Positions 16,065 through 24,772 of a stretch of 64,000 nt of DNA are shown piece after piece (within the stretch, counting starts at the first letter, position 1; each line of letters begins with the position of its first letter). Below the pieces are notes generated by a model. That model was given only the letters and a program-made list of their open reading frames with translations, searched no databases and was not told the origin of the DNA. This DNA comes from Nocardioides sp. Its GTDB lineage: Bacteria > Actinomycetota > Actinomycetes > Propionibacteriales > Nocardioidaceae. The position numbers were made by a program, and so were the translations under genes. The stretch lies in NCBI GenBank assembly GCA_030145945.1, contig JASLDK010000119.1, positions 26,556 to 90,555 of the forward strand, given 5' to 3'.

Positions 16065-16730
16065 TCAGGAAGCGAGGTAGTCGGCGAGGCGTCCCTCGGC
16101 CTTGGCCTTGACGATTTCGTCGTGTCGGCCCTCGGCGTAGAGGCGCTTCACCTCCTGCTCGCTGAGTTGCGCGGGTCGGGACTCCTTGCGAGTACCGGCA
16201 TCCACGTCGCCCTGGAACCGCTTGCCGTCTTGCACAGCCAGGTAGGGCTTGGTCTGAATGAGGTCATCGATCGCGGAGGCGATCTGCGAGGCGTTCACCT
16301 CGCCGTCCGTGCCGACCTCGAAGCCGGACAAGTCGATGAACCGGAGCGCGTCGGCAGGGTCGGACAGCTTGCCCGCTGCGGCGGCTCGCACTTCGGCCTT
16401 GAGAATGCGCTGATTGGCCTTGTCGAGCGCCTCGGCCTCGATGGCGCGCTTCTCCTGCTCGGCCGCGTACTCCTTCTCCTTGCCCTCGATCTGGGCGCGG
16501 AGCTGGTCGGCCTCCTCGCGGGCCTTGCGGGCCTCCTCGCGGGCGCTGTTGCGGTCGGCCTTCATGGCATCGAGGGCCTTCTTGCCCGCGTCTCCGAGGG
16601 CGGCCTCACCGTCGGTGACGGTCGCGGATTCTGTTGCAGATCCGGTGTCCGTGGTGGCCTCGACGGTCGCGGTCTCGCCGTCACCAGACGTCTGGGCGGT
16701 CTCGGTTGTTGCTTCGGCTTCGTCAGCCAT
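16065..16730 (-). CDS. Capsid scaffolding protein
   Basis: This is a 221-residue, highly acidic and helical protein. ATG 16730 is preferred because GGAG lies 8 bases upstream; the frame extends to 16898 without a good start. An acidic Thr/Ala-rich N-terminus (1-50) leads to a Lys/Glu/Ala coiled coil (about 55-110) and a C-terminal capsid-binding helix region (KRLYAEGRHDEIVKAKAEGR). It is immediately upstream of the capsid gene, as for scaffolds generally. Confidence 0.88.
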   Translation of the reverse strand: MADEAEATTETAQTSGDGETATVEATTDTGSATESATVTDGEAALGDAGKKALDAMKADRNSAREEARKAREEADQLRAQIEGKEKEYAAEQEKRAIEAEALDKANQRILKAEVRAAAAGKLSDPADALRFIDLSGFEVGTDGEVNASQIASAIDDLIQTKPYLAVQDGKRFQGDVDAGTRKESRPAQLSEQEVKRLYAEGRHDEIVKAKAEGRLADYLAS

Positions 16731-16779
16731 GAGGATCTCCATTGCGGTGATCGGTCCGACACCTTGCGTGTCGGGAAGT

Positions 16780-17553
16780 TCAGAGCACGTAGCCGTAGCG
16801 CTTGAGCAACGCCACGGCCTTCGCGCGGTCATCGCCAGCCATTCGGTAGATGCCGGCGGGAGTGGGACGGCCAGCGCGAGCGAGCACCTCGCCCGCATCC
16901 CGCAGCCCGGCTTTCTTGCGACGAACGTTCACGATCTGCCCGAAGTCGGCGCCGTCCCTGAGAGCCTGTGCGTCAGCCTTCGACAGCCCGGACACCTCGC
17001 CGCGCTCGAACATCGCCAGTGGGTCGATCGGCTCCAGTGGTGCGGCCACCGTGCAGGGCACCATCACGCAATCGCAGTTGGGGTGGCGCAGGAAGCCCTC
17101 GCTGTAGCGGTACACGCGACCGGCCAGCGCGACACAGCGCGAGCACGACGGCGGGGTGAGGTAGCGGACGTGGACGATGTGCGGTCGGACTGCTGTTGCC
17201 ACCGACTCGGCTGAACGACCGGCGTCCTGCGTCAGCGACTCCACCAGCAGCTCGAACTCGGCATCCGTCTCGGTGGCGTCGATCATCGCCGTGGCGACAT
17301 CAGGGGCCGTGGTGAAGGCGAGCGCGTTGAGCATCGCGTCCGCCTGAACGCTGACCTCCTGCTCAGCCAGCATCATCTGGACTGCGAACTCAGCCGCGAA
17401 CGCCTGCATGCCCTGATAGCGGGCGATCACCGCCAGGACGGCGTCGATGCCGCGCGGCCGGGCCTGGGCGGCGAGCTGGACGGCCTCGGCGGCGAGAAGC
17501 GCGGACTCGGCGTAGTGGCTACTGGCTGTTTGCAGGGACGTTGCTGCTGGCAC
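16780..17553 (-). CDS. MuF-like minor head protein
   Basis: This is a 257-residue protein from GTG 17553, overlapping the portal gene by 35 bases. The signature TPPSCSRCVALAGRVYRYSE with HPNCDCVMVP (about 132-165) is the Cys-rich MuF core carried by minor head proteins that sit on the portal. The N-terminal half is helical. No maturation protease motif is visible. The C-terminus ends KAVALLKRYGYVL. Confidence 0.85.
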   Translation of the reverse strand: MPAATSLQTASSHYAESALLAAEAVQLAAQARPRGIDAVLAVIARYQGMQAFAAEFAVQMMLAEQEVSVQADAMLNALAFTTAPDVATAMIDATETDAEFELLVESLTQDAGRSAESVATAVRPHIVHVRYLTPPSCSRCVALAGRVYRYSEGFLRHPNCDCVMVPCTVAAPLEPIDPLAMFERGEVSGLSKADAQALRDGADFGQIVNVRRKKAGLRDAGEVLARAGRPTPAGIYRMAGDDRAKAVALLKRYGYVL

Positions 17554-19024
17554 GCGCCCTCACCTGGTTCAGCATCTCCTGCATGATCGGGTCGGACTGT
17601 TCGGCCCGGATGCGCTGCATCTCGCGGTCGATCTCCGGCTCGGTCATGCCGTAACGGCGCTCGAGCACGGTCCGCAGCGACATGCCCACAGCGCGGTCCT
17701 TCGCCGCCGCATCCGAGAGCTGCGTGAGCGACTGGATCGAGGCGTCCTTCCACTGCACGAAGCGCCGGCCGTTCGTTGCCGAGATCTGGGCCGCCAGTGC
17801 CTTGTTCTGGCGCACCAGGGCGAAGAGGCGCATCGTCTCCTTCGCGGGGGTGTTGTAGAACAACTGCTGGTCCTGGACCTTCGTCGTCAGCGGCGCCTCG
17901 GCAGCCGTAAGCGCATCGCCGTTGAGGTTCGCGAACTTCTCGTTCGTCAGCAGGTAGTGGCCCGGCGTCTGGGTCTGCCCGGCGATGTGGCCGAGCGCCC
18001 GGTTGATCTCGTTGCCGAACACGTCCAGCTTCGCCGCGTCCCACTGGTCGATGCGTGCATTCGTGCCCGCAGCCGGAAGGAAGAGCAACCGCCCCTGCGC
18101 GAGATCCTCGAGCTTCGCAGGCTTCGAGCCGATGATCTGGCCCTTGTCGTCGAGCACGGGGATCTTCGGCGGGTCCGCGCCGAGCACGACGCGCGCCGAC
18201 ATCGAAGCGTGGTCGGCTGCGGTGAACATGTAGGCCCACAGAGCGTTGATCGCGTCCTGCATGGCGATGACGCCGTCGATGTCGGAGATCGGCTGCCCGC
18301 CAAGGAGAGGCCGGTTCTGCCACTCGACGATCGGGACCTCGCCGAGAGGGTTGGACAGCGGCCAGGTCTCGCCCGCCACCTCGCGGGGCTTCCATCCGCC
18401 CGAGCCGCCGCCAGTGAAGCTCGTCGGAAGGATGAACCCGCGCTCGATCAACCGCTCCTGCTGGATCTTCGACATCGTCGCCTGGCGCTCGAACTTGTAC
18501 ACGCCATCGGCGAGATACAGGGTCGCGTACTCGGTGTCGTCGTCGATCCACGCCTTGAGTGCCGCGCGCCGGATCCGTTGCGTCGGGTCGCAGTCGACGA
18601 CCACCTGCGAGGGGTGTTCCCAGGTCGCTACCGGGTTGCCGTCGCCGTCGCCCCACACCAACACCGCAGAACGCTTCGAGACCGTCGAGGTCAGGAAGCC
18701 CTGCGAGGACTGGACCTCCATGTCGTTGACGTTCCAGTCCGACCAGAGCTGCTGCTCGTCATCGGTCAGGACGTCGGTCGGGGAGCCGATGCGGAAGCCG
18801 TCGATGCGGAGGCGATCCACAGGGGAGCGCCCCACAACACCGCACCAGTTGTCCGAGAAGCCCTTGTACCGGTCCTCATGGAACTGCCGCCACTCCTTCG
18901 TGGCATAGACGAGCGGCTGCTTGCCCTCGAAGTACTCGAACTGCCGATCGATCTCGGGACGGCGGTCGATGAGTCGTGAGTAGAGCTGGTCAACCTGCCG
19001 AATCGCCTGCTCGAGGGTCGTCAC
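17519..19024 (-). CDS. Portal protein
   Basis: This 501-residue protein is of the SPP1 gp6 type, starting at GTG 19024 behind AAAGGAGGG. The early motif YFEGKQPL (about 28-35) and NWCGVVGRSPVDRLRIDGF (about 59-77) are typical of this family, as is the late TPAKETMRLFALVRQNKALA helix region. It forms the dodecameric ring through which DNA is packaged, between TerL and the MuF-like gene. Confidence 0.92.
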   Translation of the reverse strand: MTTLEQAIRQVDQLYSRLIDRRPEIDRQFEYFEGKQPLVYATKEWRQFHEDRYKGFSDNWCGVVGRSPVDRLRIDGFRIGSPTDVLTDDEQQLWSDWNVNDMEVQSSQGFLTSTVSKRSAVLVWGDGDGNPVATWEHPSQVVVDCDPTQRIRRAALKAWIDDDTEYATLYLADGVYKFERQATMSKIQQERLIERGFILPTSFTGGGSGGWKPREVAGETWPLSNPLGEVPIVEWQNRPLLGGQPISDIDGVIAMQDAINALWAYMFTAADHASMSARVVLGADPPKIPVLDDKGQIIGSKPAKLEDLAQGRLLFLPAAGTNARIDQWDAAKLDVFGNEINRALGHIAGQTQTPGHYLLTNEKFANLNGDALTAAEAPLTTKVQDQQLFYNTPAKETMRLFALVRQNKALAAQISATNGRRFVQWKDASIQSLTQLSDAAAKDRAVGMSLRTVLERRYGMTEPEIDREMQRIRAEQSDPIMQEMLNQVRARASSNVPANSQ

Positions 19025-19042
19025 AATCGGCCCTCCTTTGAC

Positions 19043-20749
19043 TCAGATGAAGTAGACGAAGTTCTCCACGACCGGCCAGCCGGCCAAGGTGACGTCGCCC
19101 CACGCTTCGTGGGCAAGGATCGAGGGGATGGCCATGTCGATCTTTCGGCCATCACCCGGCTTGCGGAGGATGTAGCGGCCCGGCTGGTCAGCCGTGGGCC
19201 GCGGGGACTTGTGTGCGGCGGTGACGTGCTGCTCGGTGGTCTCGCAGCCGTCGTGCCAGAACTGCGAGTCCTTCTTCCCGAGGTCGACGTACAGCCGCTC
19301 GCATGCGGCGTGCATTTGTGTCGGACGCTTGGTGTACCAGCGGATCACGACGTCATCGCCGTACTTCTCCGCGGCCGCATCGCACTCAGACTCCCAGTAG
19401 GGCGGGTCGAAGTAGGCCCGCGCCACCTTGAAGGTCGTCATGATGTGGTCCAGCCCGGCCATGACCTCGAGCCGCGGCACCTGGCCGCCGTGCTCGGCGG
19501 GGTTCCAGATCATCGGACGCCCATCGGGGAACGCCGGGGTGAACTGGTAGCCGTCGCGGGTCTCGCAGCGGAAGCCGGTCCAGTCGTCGGTGTCCGAGCC
19601 GTCGAAGCCGATCACGATCTGGGTGCCGGCGGCGACTTCCTGCCACTTCGCGCGGGCGGTCCAGCGCTCGGGAGGCATCCAGACGCCGTGACCAGCAAGA
19701 GCACGGTTGCCGTAGAAGCGCTCAGCCTGACCGGGGTCCTTCTCGCCGATCTCCAACGCCTCGGCCTCGATGCCGTCGATGTTGGTCTCGATGTGCGTGA
19801 TGCCCTGGTAGACGTAGGTGAGGATCTTGCGACGCTCGCGCTTGTTCCAGAACGAGAACGGCCGCCCGTCAGGATGGCGCAACGACTGCTCACGATCCGG
19901 GTCCAGCCAGAACCGGAAGATGTCGGGCCGCTTGGACTCCCACGTCCGTTGCGCGACCGAATCCTCTCCGGGGTCGAACGGGTTCGTGGTCTCGATCGAC
20001 CGGCCGCCCATCGCTGCTGCGCCGCGGCGCTGGGTCTCGGCGACCTTCCGGAGCTTGTTCGCGTCGGTGAAGAGTCCGGTCTCGTCCTGGCCGCACCAGA
20101 TGATCGGGTTGCCCAGGCGAGACAGCGCCGATGAGGTGACCGTCTCGACCTTGCCGTCATTCGGCGTGCGAGTGAAGTCCTCACCGACCCGGAACCGAGC
20201 CGCATCGCGGCCGTACTTCATCATCGCCTTGAGCGGGTCGTAGACGTTCTCGACCTGGTCGTCAGACGTGGCCAAGAGCTGCATCAGCGGCTTGGCCCAG
20301 GGCATCCCCATTGGCTCGCCCGGCTTGTAGACGTACTCCCAGCCGCAGCCGCAGCCATGGTCGGCGCACGCGTAGACCTCGCCGCCCTCGGCCCACCCGG
20401 CGAACAGCACGGGGCCTCCGGCCTGACCCTTCGCCTTCTTCGCCAGCCATGGACCCTTGCCGCACTTCTGCGGCCCGATGTACTGCACGCGGCGGTAGTA
20501 GAACGCGCCGCTGAGTTGTCCGACCTTGGCGGTCGGCTTGATGCGATACCAGTTGACCGTCACCCACAGCTGTTGCGGGTACTCGGTGAACGGCTCGACC
20601 TCGCCGGACTCGTCACGGTGTACGCCACGAAGGGGATCCGAGACGACGCAATGGCGCTCTTCCCAGTCGATCGCAACCCACAAGACGGGGAAGTCGACGA
20701 CCCAGGTGTCAGCGCCAGTCGTCCAGCGTCCGTCAGGCTCCCTTGCCAC
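19043..20749 (-). CDS. terL: Terminase large subunit
   Basis: This is a 568-residue protein from GTG 20749, overlapping TerS by 17 bases. The Walker A-like segment is GPQKCGKGP (92-100). The C-terminal nuclease domain begins near IVIGFDGSDTDDWTGF, where the Asp residues are candidate metal ligands. It supplies the ATPase motor and the cutting activity for packaging. Its length and order (TerS, TerL, portal) are standard. Confidence 0.93.
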   Translation of the reverse strand: MAREPDGRWTTGADTWVVDFPVLWVAIDWEERHCVVSDPLRGVHRDESGEVEPFTEYPQQLWVTVNWYRIKPTAKVGQLSGAFYYRRVQYIGPQKCGKGPWLAKKAKGQAGGPVLFAGWAEGGEVYACADHGCGCGWEYVYKPGEPMGMPWAKPLMQLLATSDDQVENVYDPLKAMMKYGRDAARFRVGEDFTRTPNDGKVETVTSSALSRLGNPIIWCGQDETGLFTDANKLRKVAETQRRGAAAMGGRSIETTNPFDPGEDSVAQRTWESKRPDIFRFWLDPDREQSLRHPDGRPFSFWNKRERRKILTYVYQGITHIETNIDGIEAEALEIGEKDPGQAERFYGNRALAGHGVWMPPERWTARAKWQEVAAGTQIVIGFDGSDTDDWTGFRCETRDGYQFTPAFPDGRPMIWNPAEHGGQVPRLEVMAGLDHIMTTFKVARAYFDPPYWESECDAAAEKYGDDVVIRWYTKRPTQMHAACERLYVDLGKKDSQFWHDGCETTEQHVTAAHKSPRPTADQPGRYILRKPGDGRKIDMAIPSILAHEAWGDVTLAGWPVVENFVYFI

Positions 20750-21215
20750 CCGTGACGACCTTCATCCGGTCGCGAGCACTGGACGACGTGGCCGGGGCGC
20801 GCTTCTCCTCGCGCTTCTCTGCGACCTCGTCGGAGGCGATCTGGATGTGTGCCCGGTCCTTCGCGTCCTGAGTCAAGAACAGGTCGGCCATCATCAGCCG
20901 CACCGTCTTGCGGTTCTCCGCAGAAGCCTTGGTGACCTCGGCTTCGGCGAACATCCGCAGCGTCAACGCCACGTAGTCGATGTCCACCAGGCCGCCCGGA
21001 CCCCAGAGCAGCGCCTCGGGCTTACGCCACCAGCGCTCCCACAGCACGAGCTCGCGGGGAGTCGCCTCAGTCAGCGGCCAGTCCGGCGTCGGACCTTCGC
21101 GACCCTCCGCCGGCAAAGTCGTCCAGGTCGGATCGTCCTTGCGAGCACGTCGAAGCGCGTTCGGATCCTGCTTCGGGCCGGATCGTGAACGAGCGCCACC
21201 ACTCGGCATGGTCAT
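20733..21215 (-). CDS. terS: Terminase small subunit
   Basis: This is a 160-residue protein. ATG 21215 is chosen because GGAGGAG lies 5 bases upstream; the frame reaches 21254 without a better site. A basic N-terminus (MTMPSGGARSRSGPKQDPNA) leads into PTRELVLWERWWRKPEA-like helices, typical of actinophage TerS. It would recognise the cos region just upstream and recruit TerL. Confidence 0.85.
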   Translation of the reverse strand: MTMPSGGARSRSGPKQDPNALRRARKDDPTWTTLPAEGREGPTPDWPLTEATPRELVLWERWWRKPEALLWGPGGLVDIDYVALTLRMFAEAEVTKASAENRKTVRLMMADLFLTQDAKDRAHIQIASDEVAEKREEKRAPATSSSARDRMKVVTGGKGA

Positions 21216-21385
21216 CAACTCCTCCGCGGCCTTGCGCCACGTCGAATCCCGCACTCGCCTTGCGCGGCGCGGCTATGCATCTGGTGCTATGAGCGAGCCC
21301 TTTGAACCTGACGGACTTCTCGGACGCCTCCCCCGCGGTCCTGCTCGGACCGAGCCTCGGGGTCACCCCCCTGGGTCAGAAAGAA
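21216..21385. other. Probable cos / packaging region
   Basis: This 170-bp non-coding stretch lies between the HNH nuclease gene and TerS. It is GC-rich with C-tract and G-tract blocks around 21330-21370. In HNH-encoding siphoviruses the cohesive-end site lies exactly here and HNH helps the terminase nick it. No overhang can be fixed by eye, so the call rests on position. Confidence 0.45.
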
Positions 21386-21733
21386 TTACCCGTCCGATGA
21401 GATATTCGCGTGGCTCTCGTGCGTACATCCGCCTCGCGTGTTGGCGAGGTTGCACTTGAGGTGCTCGGGTCCGTGGATCACAGCGCGGTTGTCGTCGCAG
21501 TGTCCGAGCGAGTAGTCGTGCGGAAGGATCGGCTTGTCACAACGCCAGCACACGAACGTCGTGCCGTTGCGCATCGCCTGTACGTCGGCGCTGCGCTGCT
21601 GGTCATAGTCGCGGTCGTAGCCACGCTGCTGCCGTGTGCCTCGCGCCTTGTCCCGCTCGCGTCGATGCTGGTCACAGCGACCTGACTGGACGAGCTCGGG
21701 GCAACCAGGTTGCGAGCAGACCCTGAGGGCCAT
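21386..21733 (-). CDS. HNH endonuclease (terminase partner)
   Basis: This is a 115-residue protein. Paired zinc ligands at Cys62/Cys65 (CWRCDKPI) and the HNH core LGHCDDNRAVIHGPEHLKCN (His78, His91, Cys94) are clear. An additional CSQPGCPELVQSGRCDQH finger sits at the N-terminus, followed by a basic linker. HNH proteins next to TerS are needed for cos cleavage in HK97-like phages, and that role is likely here. Confidence 0.9.
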   Translation of the reverse strand: MALRVCSQPGCPELVQSGRCDQHRRERDKARGTRQQRGYDRDYDQQRSADVQAMRNGTTFVCWRCDKPILPHDYSLGHCDDNRAVIHGPEHLKCNLANTRGGCTHESHANISSDG

Positions 21734-21752
21734 CGCTCACCCCCCGCAGTTG

Positions 21753-21944
21753 TCAGGGCAGTTCGTCACGCACGCTCTCGGCCAAGATGCGCGCCTGCTC
21801 TCCGAGGATCGCGAGCGTCGCGTGCTCCTCGACGAGCCGGTCTGCTCGCCACCGTTCGCCACAGTCTGGGCAATCGTTCGGACTGCCTAGTCGCGCGCAG
21901 GTGCCGTAGTGGCCGCTGATCTGCTGTGGCAGCGGTTCGCTCAT
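21753..21944 (-). CDS. 63-residue zinc-finger-like phage protein
   Basis: ATG 21944 forms a TGATG overlap with the upstream gene. The product is MSEPLPQQISGHYGTCARLG, then CPDCGERW, then a helical acidic tail. Cys16, Cys25 and Cys28 could bind zinc. Function is unknown; it is the last gene of the early operon before HNH. Confidence 0.7.
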   Translation of the reverse strand: MSEPLPQQISGHYGTCARLGSPNDCPDCGERWRADRLVEEHATLAILGEQARILAESVRDELP

Positions 21945-22276
21945 CACGCCCGCCATGCCTCGTCGTACCCAGCCCGGTCGGCGTAGGGCAGCGCGAGAAA
22001 CATCAGGACACGATCGCTGGCACCGGCGGCGAGGGCGTAGGCGTCTTCGTCTCGGCGCTGATCGGCGTACTCGTGCAGCTTCGCGTTGTGCTCCACGATC
22101 CGCCGCTTGGCCTGGCAGTCAGCGAGCACGCGAGCGACCCACTCCCGCTCTTCGGCCGCAAGGGCGTCGTACTCCCGCGCGCCAACAACGCGGTCAGTGC
22201 CGACGAGCTCGGCTCCGCGCCATGGATCAGCCTCATCGGCCTCGATCTGCGCCAGCAGGAACTCGGTGATCGTCAC
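21944..22276 (-). CDS. DUF6221-like protein
   Basis: This is a 110-residue protein. GTG 22276 is preferred over the longer frame because AGGTGA lies upstream and the sequence from here (MTITEFLLAQIEADEADPWR) matches the family start. VARVLADCQAKRRIVEHNAK and the ending VLMFLALPYADRAGYDEAWR are the two conserved blocks of DUF6221, found in Streptomyces and actinophages. Role unknown. Confidence 0.82.
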   Translation of the reverse strand: MTITEFLLAQIEADEADPWRGAELVGTDRVVGAREYDALAAEEREWVARVLADCQAKRRIVEHNAKLHEYADQRRDEDAYALAAGASDRVLMFLALPYADRAGYDEAWRA

Positions 22277-22341
22277 GGGTTCACCTGCATTTGGGCGCAC
22301 GGATTCTGGTACGTGCGAATGGTGACACGACTCGGGGTCAT
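22273..22341 (-). CDS. Possible 22-residue micro-ORF
   Basis: ATG 22341 lies behind GAGGAG and the ORF (MTPSRVTIRTYQNPCAQMQV, then NP) ends in a TGA that overlaps the GTG start of the DUF6221-like gene. It may be a true micropeptide or a leader that couples translation of that gene to the one upstream. Confidence 0.35.
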   Translation of the reverse strand: MTPSRVTIRTYQNPCAQMQVNP

Positions 22342-22343
22342 GT

Positions 22344-23417
22344 TCAAACACTCCTCTCTTCGCGTGTCTCGTAGGTCGCCGAGAGCAGTGCTCGGATCTC
22401 GCCATATCGGAACACCGGCTGGTCGTCACGGCTGCCCGAGGCAGTGATGCGCTTGCGCTTGTGCCAAGTGTTCACCAGTGCTCGCACCCGCTCCCGGGGC
22501 TGCTCGATGCCGAGATACGTCGCGAGCTTGGCGATCTCCGCGGCCGTGACGAGCTGGTCGTCGAGTGCCTTCTCCAGCGCCTCGCGTGACTCGGTGACGC
22601 CGTAGGGCTTGCGGCATTCGCGGCAGTAGCCGACCTCGACACCGTCGCGCGCGTACACCGGGCCGGAGCATTCCTCGAGCCGTAGCGTTGCGCCCTCGCC
22701 GGCCCACACGGTTGCGGTGCACCAGCCGAGGAACACCTTGGGCGGTGGGTTGTCCACGATGGCGAGGGTGTCGCCTTCGATATGCCGCAGGTTGCGCAGC
22801 GTGTCGGTCCAGGCATCATCGTGGGCCAGGAGCTGGATGTGCGTGAGCAGCCAGCGCGACATGGCGGCAAGGTCGGGCTTCTCGTCGTCACTGCCGGGTA
22901 GATCGAGGTCATGGTCTTCGGTGAGCATGTGGGTCGTGGTGCTGAGCTCGTTGCGCAGGGCGTCGAGCGTTTCGGATGCTCGGTCGTTCCATGGCAGGCC
23001 GTCGTCTCCGCGCGCAGCTCCCGCACGCTTGGCACGCTGGCCGGTGATGGCGAGGTCGAGCTGCTCGGCGAGCCAGGGTGTGTCTCCGAGGATGCGCTCC
23101 ATCTCGGTCACGCACTCGGGACAGCCGGTGGCGTTGTCGTGGAGCGGGAGGCCGCAGGCGCATTGGTCGGCGGGTGGCTTTGCGTAGAGCCGGAGTGTGG
23201 GTCGCTCTTGGCCGGGTGGGACTTCGGGCCAGAGTGGGACGACGCGCAGAATGGCGTTCTCCGGCATCGCGATGATGTCGGTGGACCCTGGGCCCACCGA
23301 ACTGCTGTTTGTTTCCCTGTAGGCATCCTCGGCAGCCTGACGGGCGTCCGTGGGGCAGTGGTCGCATTCCATGACAGGCAGGTCGGACCATTCGCAGCGG
23401 TCGATGGTGGTGCTCAC
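22344..23417 (-). CDS. Zinc-finger / winged-helix phage regulator-like protein
   Basis: This is a 357-residue protein from GTG 23417 (GTGA overlap, AAGGAGG upstream). It contains two Cys-pair fingers: CACGLPLHDNATGCPECV (about 89-106) and, after a long helical middle, YCRECRKPYGVTESREALEKA. The C-terminal region (VTAAEIAKLATYLGIEQPRE ... NTWHKRKRITASG) has the shape of a winged helix. Proteins of this build are common in actinophage early regions and presumably bind DNA. Confidence 0.75.
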   Translation of the reverse strand: MSTTIDRCEWSDLPVMECDHCPTDARQAAEDAYRETNSSSVGPGSTDIIAMPENAILRVVPLWPEVPPGQERPTLRLYAKPPADQCACGLPLHDNATGCPECVTEMERILGDTPWLAEQLDLAITGQRAKRAGAARGDDGLPWNDRASETLDALRNELSTTTHMLTEDHDLDLPGSDDEKPDLAAMSRWLLTHIQLLAHDDAWTDTLRNLRHIEGDTLAIVDNPPPKVFLGWCTATVWAGEGATLRLEECSGPVYARDGVEVGYCRECRKPYGVTESREALEKALDDQLVTAAEIAKLATYLGIEQPRERVRALVNTWHKRKRITASGSRDDQPVFRYGEIRALLSATYETREERSV

Positions 23418-23590
23418 TGGACCTCCTTGAACGTCGCCTTGCAGCGGTAGCAGCGCACGAGGTGCAGGACGCTTCGCCCAGCCCCGTCGCGCACCACGGT
23501 GGCGTCGAGGTCGTGTCCCTCGCGGTCGCATTCCTGCCGGGCGAGGATCTGCTTCGCCTCGGCCAAGGTGTAGCGCTCCTCGGTGCTCAA
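23414..23590 (-). CDS. 58-residue small Cys-pair protein
   Basis: This starts with TTG 23590, overlapping the previous stop as TTGA. It reads MSTEERYTLAEAKQILARQE and ends VRCYRCKATFKEVQ with a single CxxC. It lies in a fully coupled run. Function unknown. Confidence 0.65.
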   Translation of the reverse strand: MSTEERYTLAEAKQILARQECDREGHDLDATVVRDGAGRSVLHLVRCYRCKATFKEVQ

Positions 23591-24045
23591 CTCTCGTCCT
23601 CCTCGGTCTCGGTGCTGGCTTGTGCGGCGTGCAGGGCTTCCCTCGCGGCGCGGTACTCGGCGGGCGGCTCGGTGACGGGTCGTGGTCGCTGGACTGGCGT
23701 CTCGTCGCCTGCTAGCCGGTCCGCTGCGCATCCGCCGCAGTTGGTCGCGCGCTGGCCGGGGTGCAGGTCGCACTCCTCGGCGCGCTTGGGCGGCTCCCAG
23801 CGTCCATCCGGCTTGGGCAGCTCGGGCCGGAACGGCCGCTTGATCGCGGCGGGTGTCTTGGCCTCGGGGTCGCAGGCGTGGTGCAGGACGAGCTCGACGG
23901 CGGTCGGCAGGTGCATGCCCTTGAGGTAGTCGGCGAACGCGATGTGGGTGCCGTGCGGGTCCCAGGGTCCGGCGCCGTGGGTGTCTTGGCGCAGGCGGAG
24001 GGCGATGTGTTCGAGGGCGCGCACGTCTTGGTCAGTGGCGCTCAT
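23587..24045 (-). CDS. Hypothetical early protein with CxxC
   Basis: This is a 152-residue protein. An N-terminal helix (MSATDQDVRALEHIALRLRQ) precedes DPHGTHIAFADYLKGMHL and a Pro-rich middle. A CDLHPGQRATNCGGCAADRL segment (about 91-110) can form a zinc site. It is coupled to its neighbours on both sides. Not recognised beyond this. Confidence 0.7.
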   Translation of the reverse strand: MSATDQDVRALEHIALRLRQDTHGAGPWDPHGTHIAFADYLKGMHLPTAVELVLHHACDPEAKTPAAIKRPFRPELPKPDGRWEPPKRAEECDLHPGQRATNCGGCAADRLAGDETPVQRPRPVTEPPAEYRAAREALHAAQASTETEEDES

Positions 24046-24497
24046 GCGATCGCCTGTGCCTCGGTTGGCGCGTGGTCGAACCCTGCCTCCGGAAGCGGCC
24101 GAACGGCCAGTACTTCGCGGACATCGAGCACGCCGGCGCGTGACGGGTGCGGGTCGTGCCAGAGCTCGCCGTTGCGGTAGACGACCTGGTGAACGACGCC
24201 GCGAGGACTCATCCCCGCAACGAGAAGCAGTTCATCGCGCTCGCCTTCCGTGACGTCATTGAGCTCGACGACCCATTGGCCCTTGCCAGCGAGGAAGCCG
24301 AGCAGCATGGCCCACCAGTGGTTCCCGCGGCTGGCGCTGTGGGGGTCTTCCGAGTCGCCGTAGGCGATGCCGAACTCGATGAAGTGCGGGACCTTGGCCA
24401 ACGGGATGTCGAGCACGGAAGCGACTGCGGCCGCGACACAGTTCCCGAGGCGCTTCGAGTCGCCAACGAAGATCGTCTGGTCGATGTGCGCCATCAT
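24042..24497 (-). CDS. Papain-like (C39-type fold) phage protein
   Basis: This is a 151-residue protein from ATG 24497 (ATGA overlap; ATG 24494 also possible). The start MMAHIDQTIFVGDSKRLGNC carries a conserved GNC-x-A-A motif with a candidate nucleophile Cys20. Later come HQVVYRNGELWHDPHPSRAG with His and Asp in the order expected for a papain-like fold. The family is widespread in phages and unnamed. It could be a protease, a transglutaminase-like enzyme or an inactive derivative. Confidence 0.7.
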   Translation of the reverse strand: MMAHIDQTIFVGDSKRLGNCVAAAVASVLDIPLAKVPHFIEFGIAYGDSEDPHSASRGNHWWAMLLGFLAGKGQWVVELNDVTEGERDELLLVAGMSPRGVVHQVVYRNGELWHDPHPSRAGVLDVREVLAVRPLPEAGFDHAPTEAQAIA

Positions 24498-24772
24498 CGA
24501 CCACCGCCACAGACGCATGCCTGCCCCTGGATCAGCAGCCGTCCGCAGGACGGGCAGCGAGCGAAGGTGCCGCCTCCGTTGCCCGTGGGCTGGTCATCCA
24601 TCGTCGGAGCGGGCGAGTGGCTGCCGGTCGCTGCGATGGTCGCGGGCCTCGCGTCTACTACCGCAACGATGGATGCGGCCTGACGGCCGTTTCCCCTCCT
24701 ACTCCTACTCCTACTCCTACTCAGGGGAACATTACGGGCGAGTAAGTTCGGAGACTTTCGTGAATTACTCAT
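24494..24772 (-). CDS. Basic protein with Ser-Arg repeat and C-terminal zinc ribbon
   Basis: This is a 92-residue protein. The N-terminus (MSNSRKSPNLLARNVPLSRS) runs into Ser-Arg dipeptides encoded by a perfect hexanucleotide repeat. After a low-complexity middle it ends ARCPSCGRLLIQGQACVCGG, a zinc ribbon. ATG 24772 overlaps the previous stop as ATGA. It may bind nucleic acid. Confidence 0.6.
   Translation of the reverse strand: MSNSRKSPNLLARNVPLSRSRSRSRRGNGRQAASIVAVVDARPATIAATGSHSPAPTMDDQPTGNGGGTFARCPSCGRLLIQGQACVCGGGR
24697..24722. repeat. Hexanucleotide microsatellite (TCCTAC)4
   Basis: Four perfect TCCTAC units (24697-24720) plus TC lie in frame in the overlying gene, giving Ser-Arg dipeptides on the minus strand. 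Copy-number change would add or remove dipeptides without a frameshift. Confidence 0.85.

Noticed and set aside
15252..16805. 517-codon plus-strand ORF opposite capsid and scaffold
   Set aside because: It spans two real genes and their gap and is Gly/Leu/Val-rich without motifs: a high-GC antisense artefact.
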